A stretch of 33,628 bases of DNA from Deinococcus sp. AB2017081. GTDB lineage: Bacteria > Deinococcota > Deinococci > Deinococcales > Deinococcaceae. The stretch covers positions 1 to 33,628 of the forward strand of contig NZ_CP140101.1 of the NCBI RefSeq assembly GCF_034440735.1. The letters run 5' to 3'. This document shows, piece after piece, positions 1 to 6,864 of this stretch (position 1 is its first letter; each line of letters starts with the position of its first letter). Both the position numbers and the translations under genes were made by a program. The notes beneath the pieces were generated by a model. The model was not told the origin of the DNA and did no database searches. It saw only the letters and a program-made list of their open reading frames with translations.

Positions 1-225
1 GAGCAACAGCAGGCCATCACGTCGGCCCTAGTGTGCCTGGAAGAGGACAGCATCGCCGTGGCATCCGCGCGAGCCACAAACACTTCCCGGCTGTGTCAAG
101 CGATCGTGCACGACCGGATCGATCAAACCGCATCCAGAGTGCAGAAATTACTTCTGCCGGTGCTGCTAGCACTTCTAGCAATCAGGATAGAACGCTGGAT
201 GGGATCGGTCAGGTCGACAGCATGA
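1..225 (+). CDS. Helical protein with short hydrophobic C-terminal stretch (3' part, cut by window edge)
   Basis: The last 74 codons of the 134-aa protein that is complete at 16634-17038; the missing 5' part is at 33449-33628 if the molecule is circular. The frame is open from base 1 (codon 61) and ends in the TGA that overlaps the next gene's ATG. See the entry at 16634 for description. Confidence 0.8.
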   Translation, partial: EQQQAITSALVCLEEDSIAVASARATNTSRLCQAIVHDRIDQTASRVQKLLLPVLLALLAIRIERWMGSVRSTA

Positions 226-484
226 AACTCTCGCGTACCACGGCCGTCGTATTCCTGATGCTCAGCCAGACGCCTCAGCCTGTTCCAGCGATCGCCGAAC
301 GCCTGACAGTGCGGGGTGAACTGCTGGCACACTCAGAGATCCGGGAGCAGCTGCTGCGACTCGCCGCTGCGCACCTGGTCACGCGCACAGGGCTGGCCGA
401 TCTCCAGCCTATGCCTTGGCCGCCGGCACCTCAGTTGAAGAGGTGCTCGACGAAGCGTGGCGGATCCTGCACGGAGTCCCATGA
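222..484 (+). pseudogene. Winged-helix-like protein, frameshifted in this copy
   Basis: Same gene as the intact one at 17035-17298. A run of four G is only three here (390-392), so the frame is lost after about residue 56 and the protein runs on out of frame through the next gene. Copy 2 keeps an 87-residue frame that ends in a 4-base overlap with its neighbour, so the shorter run is probably a sequence error rather than real decay. Confidence 0.7.
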
Positions 485-700
485 GCCCCCCGCCGCCCGG
501 CGTCCCCTCGCTGCTGAAGGTGGGTCAGGTGGCCCGCGCCCTGAACCTCAGCGAGCGCCAGATCAAAGGCTGGATCGAGCGGGGCACCCTGGCCTACGCA
601 GCCCACCGGCCGGTGTGGGGGCCGGCTGGTGCCCGCCTCAGCCTTGGCCGTGCTGATCGACCGGCACGGCCTCCCCGTGGACTGGAGCAAGGTGCTGTGA
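481..700 (+). pseudogene. Small HTH DNA-binding protein, frameshifted in this copy
   Basis: Same gene as the intact one at 17295-17516. Two bases (TG) are missing after position 598, so the frame shifts behind the recognition helix and the conserved VDWS ending is lost. The intact allele in copy 2 and the conserved paralogue at 2268-2498 argue that this is an assembly error. Confidence 0.7.
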
Positions 701-716
701 CCCGTTCGTTCAGACC

Positions 717-747
717 GGCCGGAACGTCCCCAGCGTTCCGGCCTTCT
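717..747 (+). terminator. Rho-independent terminator (copy 1)
   Basis: A 10-bp perfect inverted repeat (arms 717-726 and 734-743, 7-base loop), followed by TTCT. It closes the three-gene cluster ending at 700 and lies just before the leaderless gene at 764. The twin in copy 2 is 17533-17563. Confidence 0.7.
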
Positions 748-763
748 CATCTACGGTGCTGCC

Positions 764-961
764 ATGCCACACGACGAACCCATGAGCTTTGCTGAGGCCA
801 TCCGCCGCGACGTGATCGAGAACGGAGCTGAGGGCCTGAACCCCGGCGACCGTGAACGCATCCTGGCCGAAGAAGAGGCTAGGAAGGCCGCGCACCGGCA
901 GGAGCTGGAGAACATGGTAGACGCCTCCCTGGAACGCGCCAGGCAGCGGGGCGACCTGTGA
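764..961 (+). CDS. Small charged helical protein, 65 aa (copy 1)
   Basis: Identical to 17580-17777, described there. A TACGGT hexamer at 752-757 lies exactly 6 bases before the ATG, consistent with a leaderless message. Its stop overlaps the GTG of the next gene by 4 bases. Confidence 0.7.
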   Translation: MPHDEPMSFAEAIRRDVIENGAEGLNPGDRERILAEEEARKAAHRQELENMVDASLERARQRGDL

Positions 962-1668
962 TCCTGGAACAGCTCACCACGGCCCGCGCTGCTCGCGGCA
1001 CTGGACGAGGACACGAGCAAGCTGGAAGAGAACGTACGGGATCAGGACGCCGAGCTGGCCCAGGTGCGCCGCGCAGCCCGCGCCGGTACCGCGACCTTCG
1101 CCCAGGTGGTCGAGCAGGAAACGCGGAAGCAGGCCGCCGCCGGATGCTGGCCCAGCACCTCCAGGACGTGACCGATACCCGCGCGCTGATCGAGGAACTG
1201 GAGGCCGCCCAGGCAGAGCATGAGAGCGTGGCCGGCGTGCGGCAGTCGATGGCCACCATCAAGCAGCTCGCCGCCGAGTATGAGAGCGTAGCCGCCGAGG
1301 GAGAGGCCGCGCTGATCGCCACTCTGGAACGCCTGCACGCGATCAGCCGGGCGCACAAGCTGGCGCAGGGCGCCATCCGGCCGGCGTTCCAGGCAGCAGC
1401 GGCCAGGGGCAGCGGCTACACCCCTCAGGATGTGGCACAAGTGCTCTCTCAGTCCGGCCTGGGGCCACAGGGTCAGGCTGGCAGAGACCGGGTGCAGGGC
1501 GTGAACGCGGCGCTGGAAGCCTTCGCCGAGCTGATCGGCCCAGAGCATGCCTACGCGGCCCTGGAGCTGACCCGTGCCAGCGCGTTTGTCGGCGCACCCT
1601 CACTGCAGCCAAGGGGGTACCGCTTCATCGCCGAGGCCCTGGCCGGGTACGTACCGCAGGGTGGCTGA
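958..1668 (+). CDS. Coiled-coil protein, 236 aa, with a compensated frameshift (copy 1)
   Basis: Same gene as 17774-18487. Here the frame stays open but the sequence is wrong in the middle. Two bases are missing near 990 and one more G at 1142, so about 50 residues (roughly 12-61) are read in another frame before the correct frame returns. The altered stretch is rich in Arg and Gly and has lost the heptad-like pattern seen in copy 2. A gene finder would call this intact; the copy 2 version should be used. Confidence 0.65.
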   Translation: MILEQLTTARAARGTGRGHEQAGRERTGSGRRAGPGAPRSPRRYRDLRPGGRAGNAEAGRRRMLAQHLQDVTDTRALIEELEAAQAEHESVAGVRQSMATIKQLAAEYESVAAEGEAALIATLERLHAISRAHKLAQGAIRPAFQAAAARGSGYTPQDVAQVLSQSGLGPQGQAGRDRVQGVNAALEAFAELIGPEHAYAALELTRASAFVGAPSLQPRGYRFIAEALAGYVPQGG

Positions 1669-1803
1669 TGCGGCTGCAGCCCAGGCTGATGAGTCTGCCA
1701 ATGGTACGCCCGCCCATGCAGACCCAACGCTGGCTCAATGGGCCAGGGCTGCTGATTCTGCCCCTGGGTCTTTCTGCGCAGGAGAGGTGACCTTCGTATC
1801 TGA

Positions 1804-1851
1804 TTTCCGAGGCAGAGAACTCGGAAAGGTGGACTTTTCCCCTAAGGGAAA
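1804..1851. other. Two adjacent short hairpins in a noncoding stretch (copy 1)
   Basis: The 269-base gap between the coiled-coil gene and the next small ORF holds an 8-bp inverted repeat (1804-1811 / 1820-1827, 8-base loop) and then a 6-bp one (1836-1841 / 1846-1851, 4-base loop). Neither has a clear T-tract. An AT-rich TATATAAC at 1872-1879 follows and could serve as a -10 element, but no good -35 is visible. The twins in copy 2 are 18623-18646 and 18655-18670. Confidence 0.45.
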
Positions 1852-1937
1852 TTAGGTGAGAAACTCCGTCCTATATAACGGGACAATTCTGAGCTGAGCC
1901 AGAAGCCAATGCCCGGGCCCTGTGATCTCTGAGGCAC

Positions 1938-2129
1938 ATGGCTACCATCCATATCCAGAAGGTCACGCCCACCTCCATCTCGTACCTCCTCAATGGCCAG
2001 CTCCTCACAGTGCCACCCCACATCTTCGAGGGTCGCTACCCAGCGAACATGTACGGGCCACCAAGAGCCGGTACTGTCTTCTGTCGGCCGGATGGCCATC
2101 AAGCCACCTTCACCAGGAAGCTCCTCTAA
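1938..2129 (+). CDS. Hypothetical small protein, 63 aa
   Basis: A short basic protein of unknown function, with no signal peptide, membrane segment or motif I recognise. Composition is beta-like in the first half (alternating hydrophobics around IHIQKVTPTSISYLL), and several Gly/Pro follow. The ATG at 1938 is preceded by a weak purine stretch (GAGG, 3 bases away). A strong terminator lies 6 bases past the stop, which supports this being the end of a real transcript. It could be the last gene of the upstream cluster or a monocistronic unit driven from the AT-rich patch near 1872. I do not recognise the family. Confidence 0.5.
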   Translation: MATIHIQKVTPTSISYLLNGQLLTVPPHIFEGRYPANMYGPPRAGTVFCRPDGHQATFTRKLL

Positions 2130-2135
2130 GAACAG

Positions 2136-2156
2136 CCGCCCTCAACGGGCGGTTTT
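2136..2156 (+). terminator. Rho-independent terminator (copy 1)
   Basis: Six-base GC stem (2136-2141 / 2147-2152) with a 5-base loop, followed by TTTT. It sits right behind the 63-aa ORF and separates the plus-strand cluster from the end of the converging minus-strand operon. The twin in copy 2 is 18955-18975. Confidence 0.75.
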
Positions 2157-2267
2157 CACTTCTAGTCGCTGACAGGCAGAACATCTCACCCAGCGAATGT
2201 GTGTCATTTTTCGTCATCGCCAGTGCTCTGGCTTCGGCTTTTTTCGGCTCAGTGGTAGCAATACTCC

Positions 2268-2498
2268 TCAAGTCAGGGTGGCAGACCAGTCAACGCCCAG
2301 TCCACGCCGCTCGGCGAAACTGGCGAGATCGACAGGCCGCACATACCGCCAGCCCCGGCCGGGGTCAATCTGCCAGCTGGGCAGGGCGCCGGAGCTCAGG
2401 GCGCGCTTGACCGTTTCCTCGCGCAGCGCCAGAGCCCGCGCCACCTGCCCGACGGTGAGACCCTGCGGGATGCCAGCCGGCACCTGCTGGGCGGTCAT
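2268..2498 (-). CDS. Small HTH DNA-binding protein (excisionase/MerR-like), 76 aa
   Basis: Probable DNA-binding protein of the small helix-turn-helix type found in excisionases and plasmid regulators. Residues about 14-45 (LTVGQVARALALREETVKRA) form the HTH, followed by a short wing around W42-Y52 and the ending RRGLGVDWS. It is a clear paralogue of the 73-aa protein at 17295-17516: both carry VGQVARAL and a GL-x-VDWS ending. It is the last gene of the long minus-strand operon; its ATG overlaps the stop of the upstream 97-aa gene (ATGA). Its position after the replication protein suggests a role in control of replication or transcription, which is inference. Confidence 0.7.
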   Translation of the reverse strand: MTAQQVPAGIPQGLTVGQVARALALREETVKRALSSGALPSWQIDPGRGWRYVRPVDLASFAERRGLGVDWSATLT

Positions 2499-2788
2499 TC
2501 GTCTTCCTCGGGCGGGAGTCGCGGGGGCAAGGGCGGCAGGGGCAGCCCAGCGTGAATCGCAGCACCCACGTTCCAGGCAAGGGAGCGTCCCTCCAGAGTC
2601 AAAAATCGGCCGTAATCAAACACCCCACAATCGACCAGGTCATCCTTTGCGGCAGATTCCTCGAGGACTGGGAACCGCGGCAGCCTAGTAACGGCGCGAT
2701 CGACAAAGCGAGCGCTATCCAGATCTCCCCCAAGACCAAACCACAGTTCAAGCTCCTTGAGAATCAGTCGGGCATACACCTCTTTCAT
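2495..2788 (-). CDS. Hypothetical protein, 97 aa, in the replication operon
   Basis: An acidic protein of unknown function. The first half looks helical (MKEVYARLILKELELWFGLG), and the end is a proline-rich, acidic tail (LPPLPPRLPPEEDE). I chose the ATG at 2788 because it overlaps the stop of the upstream gene (ATGA) like its neighbours; a longer frame exists upstream but would overlap that gene for 120 bases. Its stop overlaps the next ATG in the same way. Translational coupling implies a fixed ratio to the replication protein. No family recognised. Confidence 0.6.
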   Translation of the reverse strand: MKEVYARLILKELELWFGLGGDLDSARFVDRAVTRLPRFPVLEESAAKDDLVDCGVFDYGRFLTLEGRSLAWNVGAAIHAGLPLPPLPPRLPPEEDE

Positions 2789-3165
2789 GCGGCCCCCGTC
2801 CAGCCCTGGCCGGCGTACGCAACGCACCGGTGTGCGGCGTGCAGGGCCAGGGGGCGGCCGTCCTCGAAAGCACTGGCCGGCAGGGCGCAGGTACCCATCA
2901 GCACCCCCCACTCAGCTGAGGGCGTCCACCTGGTGCAACTCGCGCAGATGCCTGGGAGTGGTAGTAGGCGCGCAAGGTCGTAGCGACCGTCGGCTGTCTG
3001 GCCACGCTCGAGGCGGCGTACCAGGGGGGTGCGGTGCTGGCGGAGCGCATCGACGAGCTCGGCCGGCGGGGCCTGCTGGGCATGTGGCCGGATCCGGCCG
3101 TCAGGCGTGAGGTCGAGGTGCACGCCGTGCTGCTGCAGCTGCCGGGTGAGGCTGACCAGGGTCAC
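2785..3165 (-). CDS. TubC_N-like docking domain plus zinc-binding protein, 126 aa
   Basis: Two parts are visible. Residues 1-52 (LTRQLQQHGVHLDLTPDGRI, then PPAELVDALRQHRTPLVRRL) match the small alpha-beta fold known as the TubC N-terminal docking domain, found in polyketide/peptide synthetases but also as stand-alone proteins beside primases on integrative elements. Residues about 72-115 have a cysteine/histidine set (C-x2-C, later C, H and C) that could bind zinc. It starts at a GTG overlapping the TGA of the primase-helicase by 4 bases and ends in ATGA. An accessory role for the primase-helicase is a guess from this coupling. The docking-domain assignment is by pattern only. Confidence 0.6.
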   Translation of the reverse strand: MTLVSLTRQLQQHGVHLDLTPDGRIRPHAQQAPPAELVDALRQHRTPLVRRLERGQTADGRYDLARLLPLPGICASCTRWTPSAEWGVLMGTCALPASAFEDGRPLALHAAHRCVAYAGQGWTGAA

Positions 3166-5936
3166 AGGTCTTCACCCACCCAGCCTGGATCCCTGGCCGC
3201 GACATCATCCCGCGTCTGCGGTGAAGGTGGTGAAGGTGGTGAAGCCATTTCCCCAGTTCGCTTAGAAATCTCCCGCGTGAGTAAATTCCCGTTACTGGGA
3301 GAAGTGCCTTCACCGGGTTCACCACCTTCACCCATCAGCTCTACTCCGTCCCAGAGATTGCCTTCTTTTGTATGCCTTGACTCGCAGCCGTGCTGCTTCA
3401 AAAATGCGTATAGCTCGGCCATTTTCACTGCGCGACCCAGCCGATAGCCATTCTCTTCAGCCCAGTTCTCGAAGGCTGCTTTGAGCTGCCCTGAGCGAAT
3501 CGATGCGCGGTGATCTAGCACGAGACGCTCTTGGGCAAACTTCTCGTATGGATTCTGATCCTTCCAGTACCCCTCAGTTGCTTCTTCAATCGCGGCCGAC
3601 TCGCCCAGATTGAACCGGTCATGTAGCCACGCCCGGCAGCCCTCCAGCATCCAGTTCAAGATCGCCGACCGCGCGGCGTGGTCATGGCTGAGGGTGCTTT
3701 TGAAAGCGTCATCAGCTGTAGCCGGTTTGGCCGTGAACGGAACCACCCGGATACGCCGCTGAAGGCCGCTGTCATCATGCGAGGCGGTGATCTCGTAGTT
3801 CGTATGGATGAACAGCTTGAACACGGGCTTGAACGTCACCATGACGTCTGATCGCATTCCGCGCGCCGTGATGGGGTCATTCCCGGTCATCCCCTTCACG
3901 CGGCCGGCGTTGAATCGTGCGCCCTTCTTCGGCTCGCCAGCCACGACTAGGCGCTTCCCGCGCAGCATCAGGAGCTCGGGTTTGGGGCCGCTGCCCGTTT
4001 CGCCCCGCGCGTTGTCCAAGAGCAGCTCGACCTCGACCGTTCCGGCATAGTCCCCCAGGGCCGCAGTAATGGCAGCAATAAGGGTGCCCTTGCCAGTGCC
4101 GCCCGCCCCTTGCAGGACAGTAAACACTTCGTTTGGGTTCTCACCGTACAGAGTGCTTCCCAGGCTGCGCTGGAGGAAGTCATGTCGGCCATCGAGCTTC
4201 AGCAGTTCAGTGAGCTGGTCAACATACGGATGCTGGGCCTGGGGATCAAAAGCAGCGCCTGTTTGCCACGTGAGCAGATCAGAGGGCAAGTGTGGGCGTA
4301 GAACGCCGGTGGTGACTTCCAGCACGCCGTTCAGGCAGTTTAGAAGTTCAGGGCGGGCATCCCAGGCGTCGATCGGCGTTAGGAATTCTCGCTTCCCAGC
4401 TGCGGCAATCAAGGCATTCTTGACCGTGCGCGTATTGCACACGCCGGACGCCCATCTTCCAATCCGACTTAGCTCCTCCTCGTCAGCCCGCTGCTTTACA
4501 GCATCCGCAAAGTACTGGCCGACAACCTCGCGCAGGACTTCACCGGCCACCTGAACGGCGAGGATAAGGTCGGGATCTCGAGCCCAGGCACCCCGACCAG
4601 GATCGTAGACAAACCATCCTGCACCCATGCTGTAGCGCAGCAGATCGGCAAGACCGTTCTTTGAAAGGATCAGCGCATTGGCCTCGTCGGTGCCTTCCTG
4701 AGTGCCCTTGGGGAAGGTCGGCATCCGGTAGCTGGGCTTACGCGCCGCAGGCGTGGTGTCCGTCGGCGGGGGCAGCCGGTCAACCTGCACCCTGGCCTTT
4801 TTCACGCCGAGGGCCTTTCCCAGCTGTGATGCGTCGAGGGGCTTGTCCTTGCCGGCGCTCAGGCCGCTGGAGAGCGTGGCCTCCGTCTCACTCCGCTCCA
4901 GGCCGATCTGCAGGGCGATGTCGGTGAACTCGGCGCGAACCTCGACCTCGTCTAGCAGGCCGCCTCCGATCAGCTGGCCAGCCCGGAAGGCCACCCAGTT
5001 CAGCTTGGTGTTCCGTTCCCCGATCCCAGCCTTGAGCAGTTCGCTGGTCAGGCCCAGCATGGTGACCTCGCCGTACTTCCGGTGCACCTCGGCAAGCGTG
5101 CCGGCGGTGCCGCTCTTGATCGACTGCACCAGCTCATCGGCGGCTACCTTCCGGCGCTCGGCGTCCTGGGCCCGGCGCTCCCGTTCGGCGGTTGCAGCAG
5201 CCAGGGCGTCAGCGAGACCAGGGAAGGCCTGCAGGAGATCGTCGCGGGTGTACTGGGCGTCCGGCTGAAGACTGGTCAGCCGCACCAGCTGGCCGGGCTC
5301 ATCCTTGCCGTGCCAGTACCCGGGCAGGCGCATGACGCGCGACAGGTCGTGCACAGCCGGATCTGCGCTGTACAGCCCGGCGAGGTGCTTCTGGATAACG
5401 GGGAACTCGTCGAGCGGGATCCCATCGACCGCCCAGTACACGTGATGGCGGCCGGCGCTGCTCTCTATGGTTGCTGTGGGCACCAGCGGCAGCCCTTCGG
5501 GCATCGGAGTGCCGTCCAGATCCAGGAACACGGCGGCCACGCGGGTGACGTGCTTAGCCTTCCGGCGCGGCGCATCTTCGGCCAGGACGTTCACGCAGAA
5601 GAACACCCCGGCGCGGGCCATGTTCTCCAGCAGGTAAGGCCGCGTAGCCATCTGCTCCAGCGTGGTGTTCCCAGTCTTCTCGGTGAAGCCCTGAACACTG
5701 CTGGTCTTACCGCCGGCCTTCGGGATGCCGGTGACCTTCCACCGCTTCACGGTGTAGGGACGACCGCTCTTGGCCGTCTTCTGCTCCAGCAGGTACAGCG
5801 TGTCTGGCCCGTCGGCGAAGCTCTGGAGCCAGATGGGCTCATCAGGGTGTCGGAGGGCTTCGAGGAGCCGCACCGCGTCCGTCGTGTCGACCGCGTCGGC
5901 CTTGGCCTGGTCGAACTGGAAGACGTGGGGCTTCAC
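3162..5936 (-). CDS. Primase-helicase replication protein (AEP-type primase + D5/SF3 helicase), 924 aa
   Basis: Probable replication initiator of the plasmid, combining primer synthesis and DNA unwinding. The N-terminal part resembles archaeo-eukaryotic-type (RepB-like) primases: FLDLDG at 137-142 supplies the acidic pair, SSAGRHHVYW at 159-168 the histidine motif, and DLSRVMRLPG at 197-206 the third motif. The C-terminal half is a superfamily 3 helicase of the phage P4/D5 kind: Walker A GAGGTGKGT at 610-618, Walker B-like RLVVAGE at 662-668, KGMTGNDP at 681-688, sensor FIHTN at 709-713 and RRIR at 727-730. The last 60 residues are a Pro/Gly/Ser-rich tail. It starts at a GTG that overlaps the TGA of the upstream gene by 4 bases. 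No other replication gene is visible, so this is the best Rep candidate. Confidence 0.9.
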   Translation of the reverse strand: MKPHVFQFDQAKADAVDTTDAVRLLEALRHPDEPIWLQSFADGPDTLYLLEQKTAKSGRPYTVKRWKVTGIPKAGGKTSSVQGFTEKTGNTTLEQMATRPYLLENMARAGVFFCVNVLAEDAPRRKAKHVTRVAAVFLDLDGTPMPEGLPLVPTATIESSAGRHHVYWAVDGIPLDEFPVIQKHLAGLYSADPAVHDLSRVMRLPGYWHGKDEPGQLVRLTSLQPDAQYTRDDLLQAFPGLADALAAATAERERRAQDAERRKVAADELVQSIKSGTAGTLAEVHRKYGEVTMLGLTSELLKAGIGERNTKLNWVAFRAGQLIGGGLLDEVEVRAEFTDIALQIGLERSETEATLSSGLSAGKDKPLDASQLGKALGVKKARVQVDRLPPPTDTTPAARKPSYRMPTFPKGTQEGTDEANALILSKNGLADLLRYSMGAGWFVYDPGRGAWARDPDLILAVQVAGEVLREVVGQYFADAVKQRADEEELSRIGRWASGVCNTRTVKNALIAAAGKREFLTPIDAWDARPELLNCLNGVLEVTTGVLRPHLPSDLLTWQTGAAFDPQAQHPYVDQLTELLKLDGRHDFLQRSLGSTLYGENPNEVFTVLQGAGGTGKGTLIAAITAALGDYAGTVEVELLLDNARGETGSGPKPELLMLRGKRLVVAGEPKKGARFNAGRVKGMTGNDPITARGMRSDVMVTFKPVFKLFIHTNYEITASHDDSGLQRRIRVVPFTAKPATADDAFKSTLSHDHAARSAILNWMLEGCRAWLHDRFNLGESAAIEEATEGYWKDQNPYEKFAQERLVLDHRASIRSGQLKAAFENWAEENGYRLGRAVKMAELYAFLKQHGCESRHTKEGNLWDGVELMGEGGEPGEGTSPSNGNLLTREISKRTGEMASPPSPPSPQTRDDVAARDPGWVGEDL
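3220..3332. repeat. Direct and inverted GGTGAAGGT repeats in the 3' end of the rep gene (copy 1)
   Basis: A 15-base sequence, GGTGAAGGTGGTGAA, occurs at 3220-3234 and again overlapping at 3229-3243, and its exact reverse complement lies at 3318-3332. A shorter CCTTCACC is at 3307-3314. On the coding strand these encode the Ser-Pro-Pro and Gly-Glu rich tail, so they may only reflect a low-complexity protein end. They could also be iteron-like Rep binding sites. The twins in copy 2 are 20039-20053, 20048-20062 and 20137-20151. Confidence 0.55.
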
Positions 5937-6151
5937 GTGCCGCTCCGGATCCGTTGGTCAACCAAACCGATGCGCTCACGCAGCGCGGCGTCTCGACACT
6001 CCAGGTCGAGCATTCCCGCGATGTCTCCACTGTCGCGCATCTCAGGAACCACCCGCTGGATGTGGGCGATCAGCGCCTCATGCTCGTGGCACAGCTGGTC
6101 GTACTCCTCGAAAGGGTCGAGCGTGAAGGGGATGACGTGCGCAGCCGTCAC
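5933..6151 (-). CDS. Hypothetical small acidic protein, 72 aa
   Basis: An acidic, mostly helical protein (EEYDQLCHEHEALIAHIQRV and a second helix to about residue 68) that could form a coiled coil. It has two cysteines and no catalytic motif. It sits between a 135-aa unknown and the primase-helicase, starting at a GTG that overlaps the upstream stop and ending in a TGA that overlaps the GTG of the helicase. The tight coupling suggests a replication accessory protein, which is inference only. Family not recognised. Confidence 0.6.
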   Translation of the reverse strand: MTAAHVIPFTLDPFEEYDQLCHEHEALIAHIQRVVPEMRDSGDIAGMLDLECRDAALRERIGLVDQRIRSGT

Positions 6152-6555
6152 GCTCGGGCCTTCATGCCCAGCTGTATGCGGTACTGGTCAGCCATGGCTT
6201 CGGCATTGCTACAGGCCAGCTGGTGGTTGTGACCAGGGTAGATGTACACCCGGACACGTTCGCCTGGGCACACGAAGCCGACAGCAACATGTGTGGGGTG
6301 GCCGCCGCTCTGGGCAGCGACGATGGAGCTCGCGAGTTCGCCGTGGCGGTAGCGGCGGACGTAACTCAGGCGGTGTGGGTGCGCCTCGAAGTAGGCGAAG
6401 TCCTGCTTACGGGTTCGGCGCTCCGCGCGCAGTTCGTAAGGCGTCTGTGGGATGGCCTGCATGAGGGCTGTGATGTTCAGCAGCTCGTCGCTTACACTGT
6501 CCTCAGCGCCCGCCCGCGCTGCTGTTGCCTCGCCGTCCTGCTTACGGCGAGGCAT
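6148..6555 (-). CDS. Hypothetical protein, 135 aa, in the replication operon
   Basis: Unknown function. The first 25 residues are polar and probably disordered, with a basic start (MPRRKQ). Residues 45-70 are rich in Arg and aromatic residues. Residues about 88-115 look beta-rich (THVAVGFVCPGERVRVYIYP), followed by GHNHQLACSNAEAMADQYR, whose His and Cys might bind metal or nucleic acid. The ATG follows directly on the TAA of the excisionase-like gene, and the stop overlaps the next GTG by 4 bases. No family recognised. Confidence 0.6.
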   Translation of the reverse strand: MPRRKQDGEATAARAGAEDSVSDELLNITALMQAIPQTPYELRAERRTRKQDFAYFEAHPHRLSYVRRYRHGELASSIVAAQSGGHPTHVAVGFVCPGERVRVYIYPGHNHQLACSNAEAMADQYRIQLGMKARA

Positions 6556-6747
6556 TTACTTTGGCCCTTGCAGGAATTCGGTCACAGCGTCAGCGGGGAT
6601 CAGGGTGCAGCGGCCAGCCTTGACGCTGCGGATCTTCCCGGCTCGCAGGAGCTTGTAGATGGTGCTGCGTCCGATCCCCAGGATAGGGGCAAGCTGGAGT
6701 GGTCGGTACGATCCACTTTCGTGTTGCGACGGGTTATGTACACTCAC
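6556..6747 (-). CDS. Excisionase-family HTH DNA-binding protein, 63 aa
   Basis: Small DNA-binding protein of the excisionase/MerR-like HTH_17 type: LQLAPILGIGRSTIYKLLRAGKIRSVKAGRCTLIPADAVTEFL covers helix, turn, recognition helix and wing (residues about 18-60). I chose the GTG at 6747 because a near-perfect Shine-Dalgarno, AAGGAGGT, lies 7 bases upstream (6755-6762); a longer frame with a TTG start at 6843 would put this ribosome site inside the coding region. It is the only gene of this strand with a strong classical ribosome site, so it probably begins a translation block that runs to the end of the operon. Likely role: transcriptional regulation or recombination directionality. No integrase is present, which favours regulation. 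Confidence 0.75.
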   Translation of the reverse strand: MSVHNPSQHESGSYRPLQLAPILGIGRSTIYKLLRAGKIRSVKAGRCTLIPADAVTEFLQGPK

Positions 6748-6864
6748 GGTAGGAACCTCCTTAGTTCCCAGCGCTACCAGGGTGCCGCCTCCGCCAAGAT
6801 TTGGACGCCCGGTTGCGCTGCTCTTTTTTGGGTCACCCTGCAACCCTTGGTGGAAAGTCTAGCA

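Noticed and set aside
5082..6464. A 460-codon plus-strand open frame
   Set aside because: It lies antisense to the primase-helicase and two upstream genes, whose motifs and coupled junctions are clear. High GC makes long antisense frames common.
6556..6747. Excisionase-like gene as evidence of an integrated element
   Set aside because: No integrase, attachment sites or chromosomal genes are present. The unit closes on itself as a plasmid, so a regulatory role is more likely.
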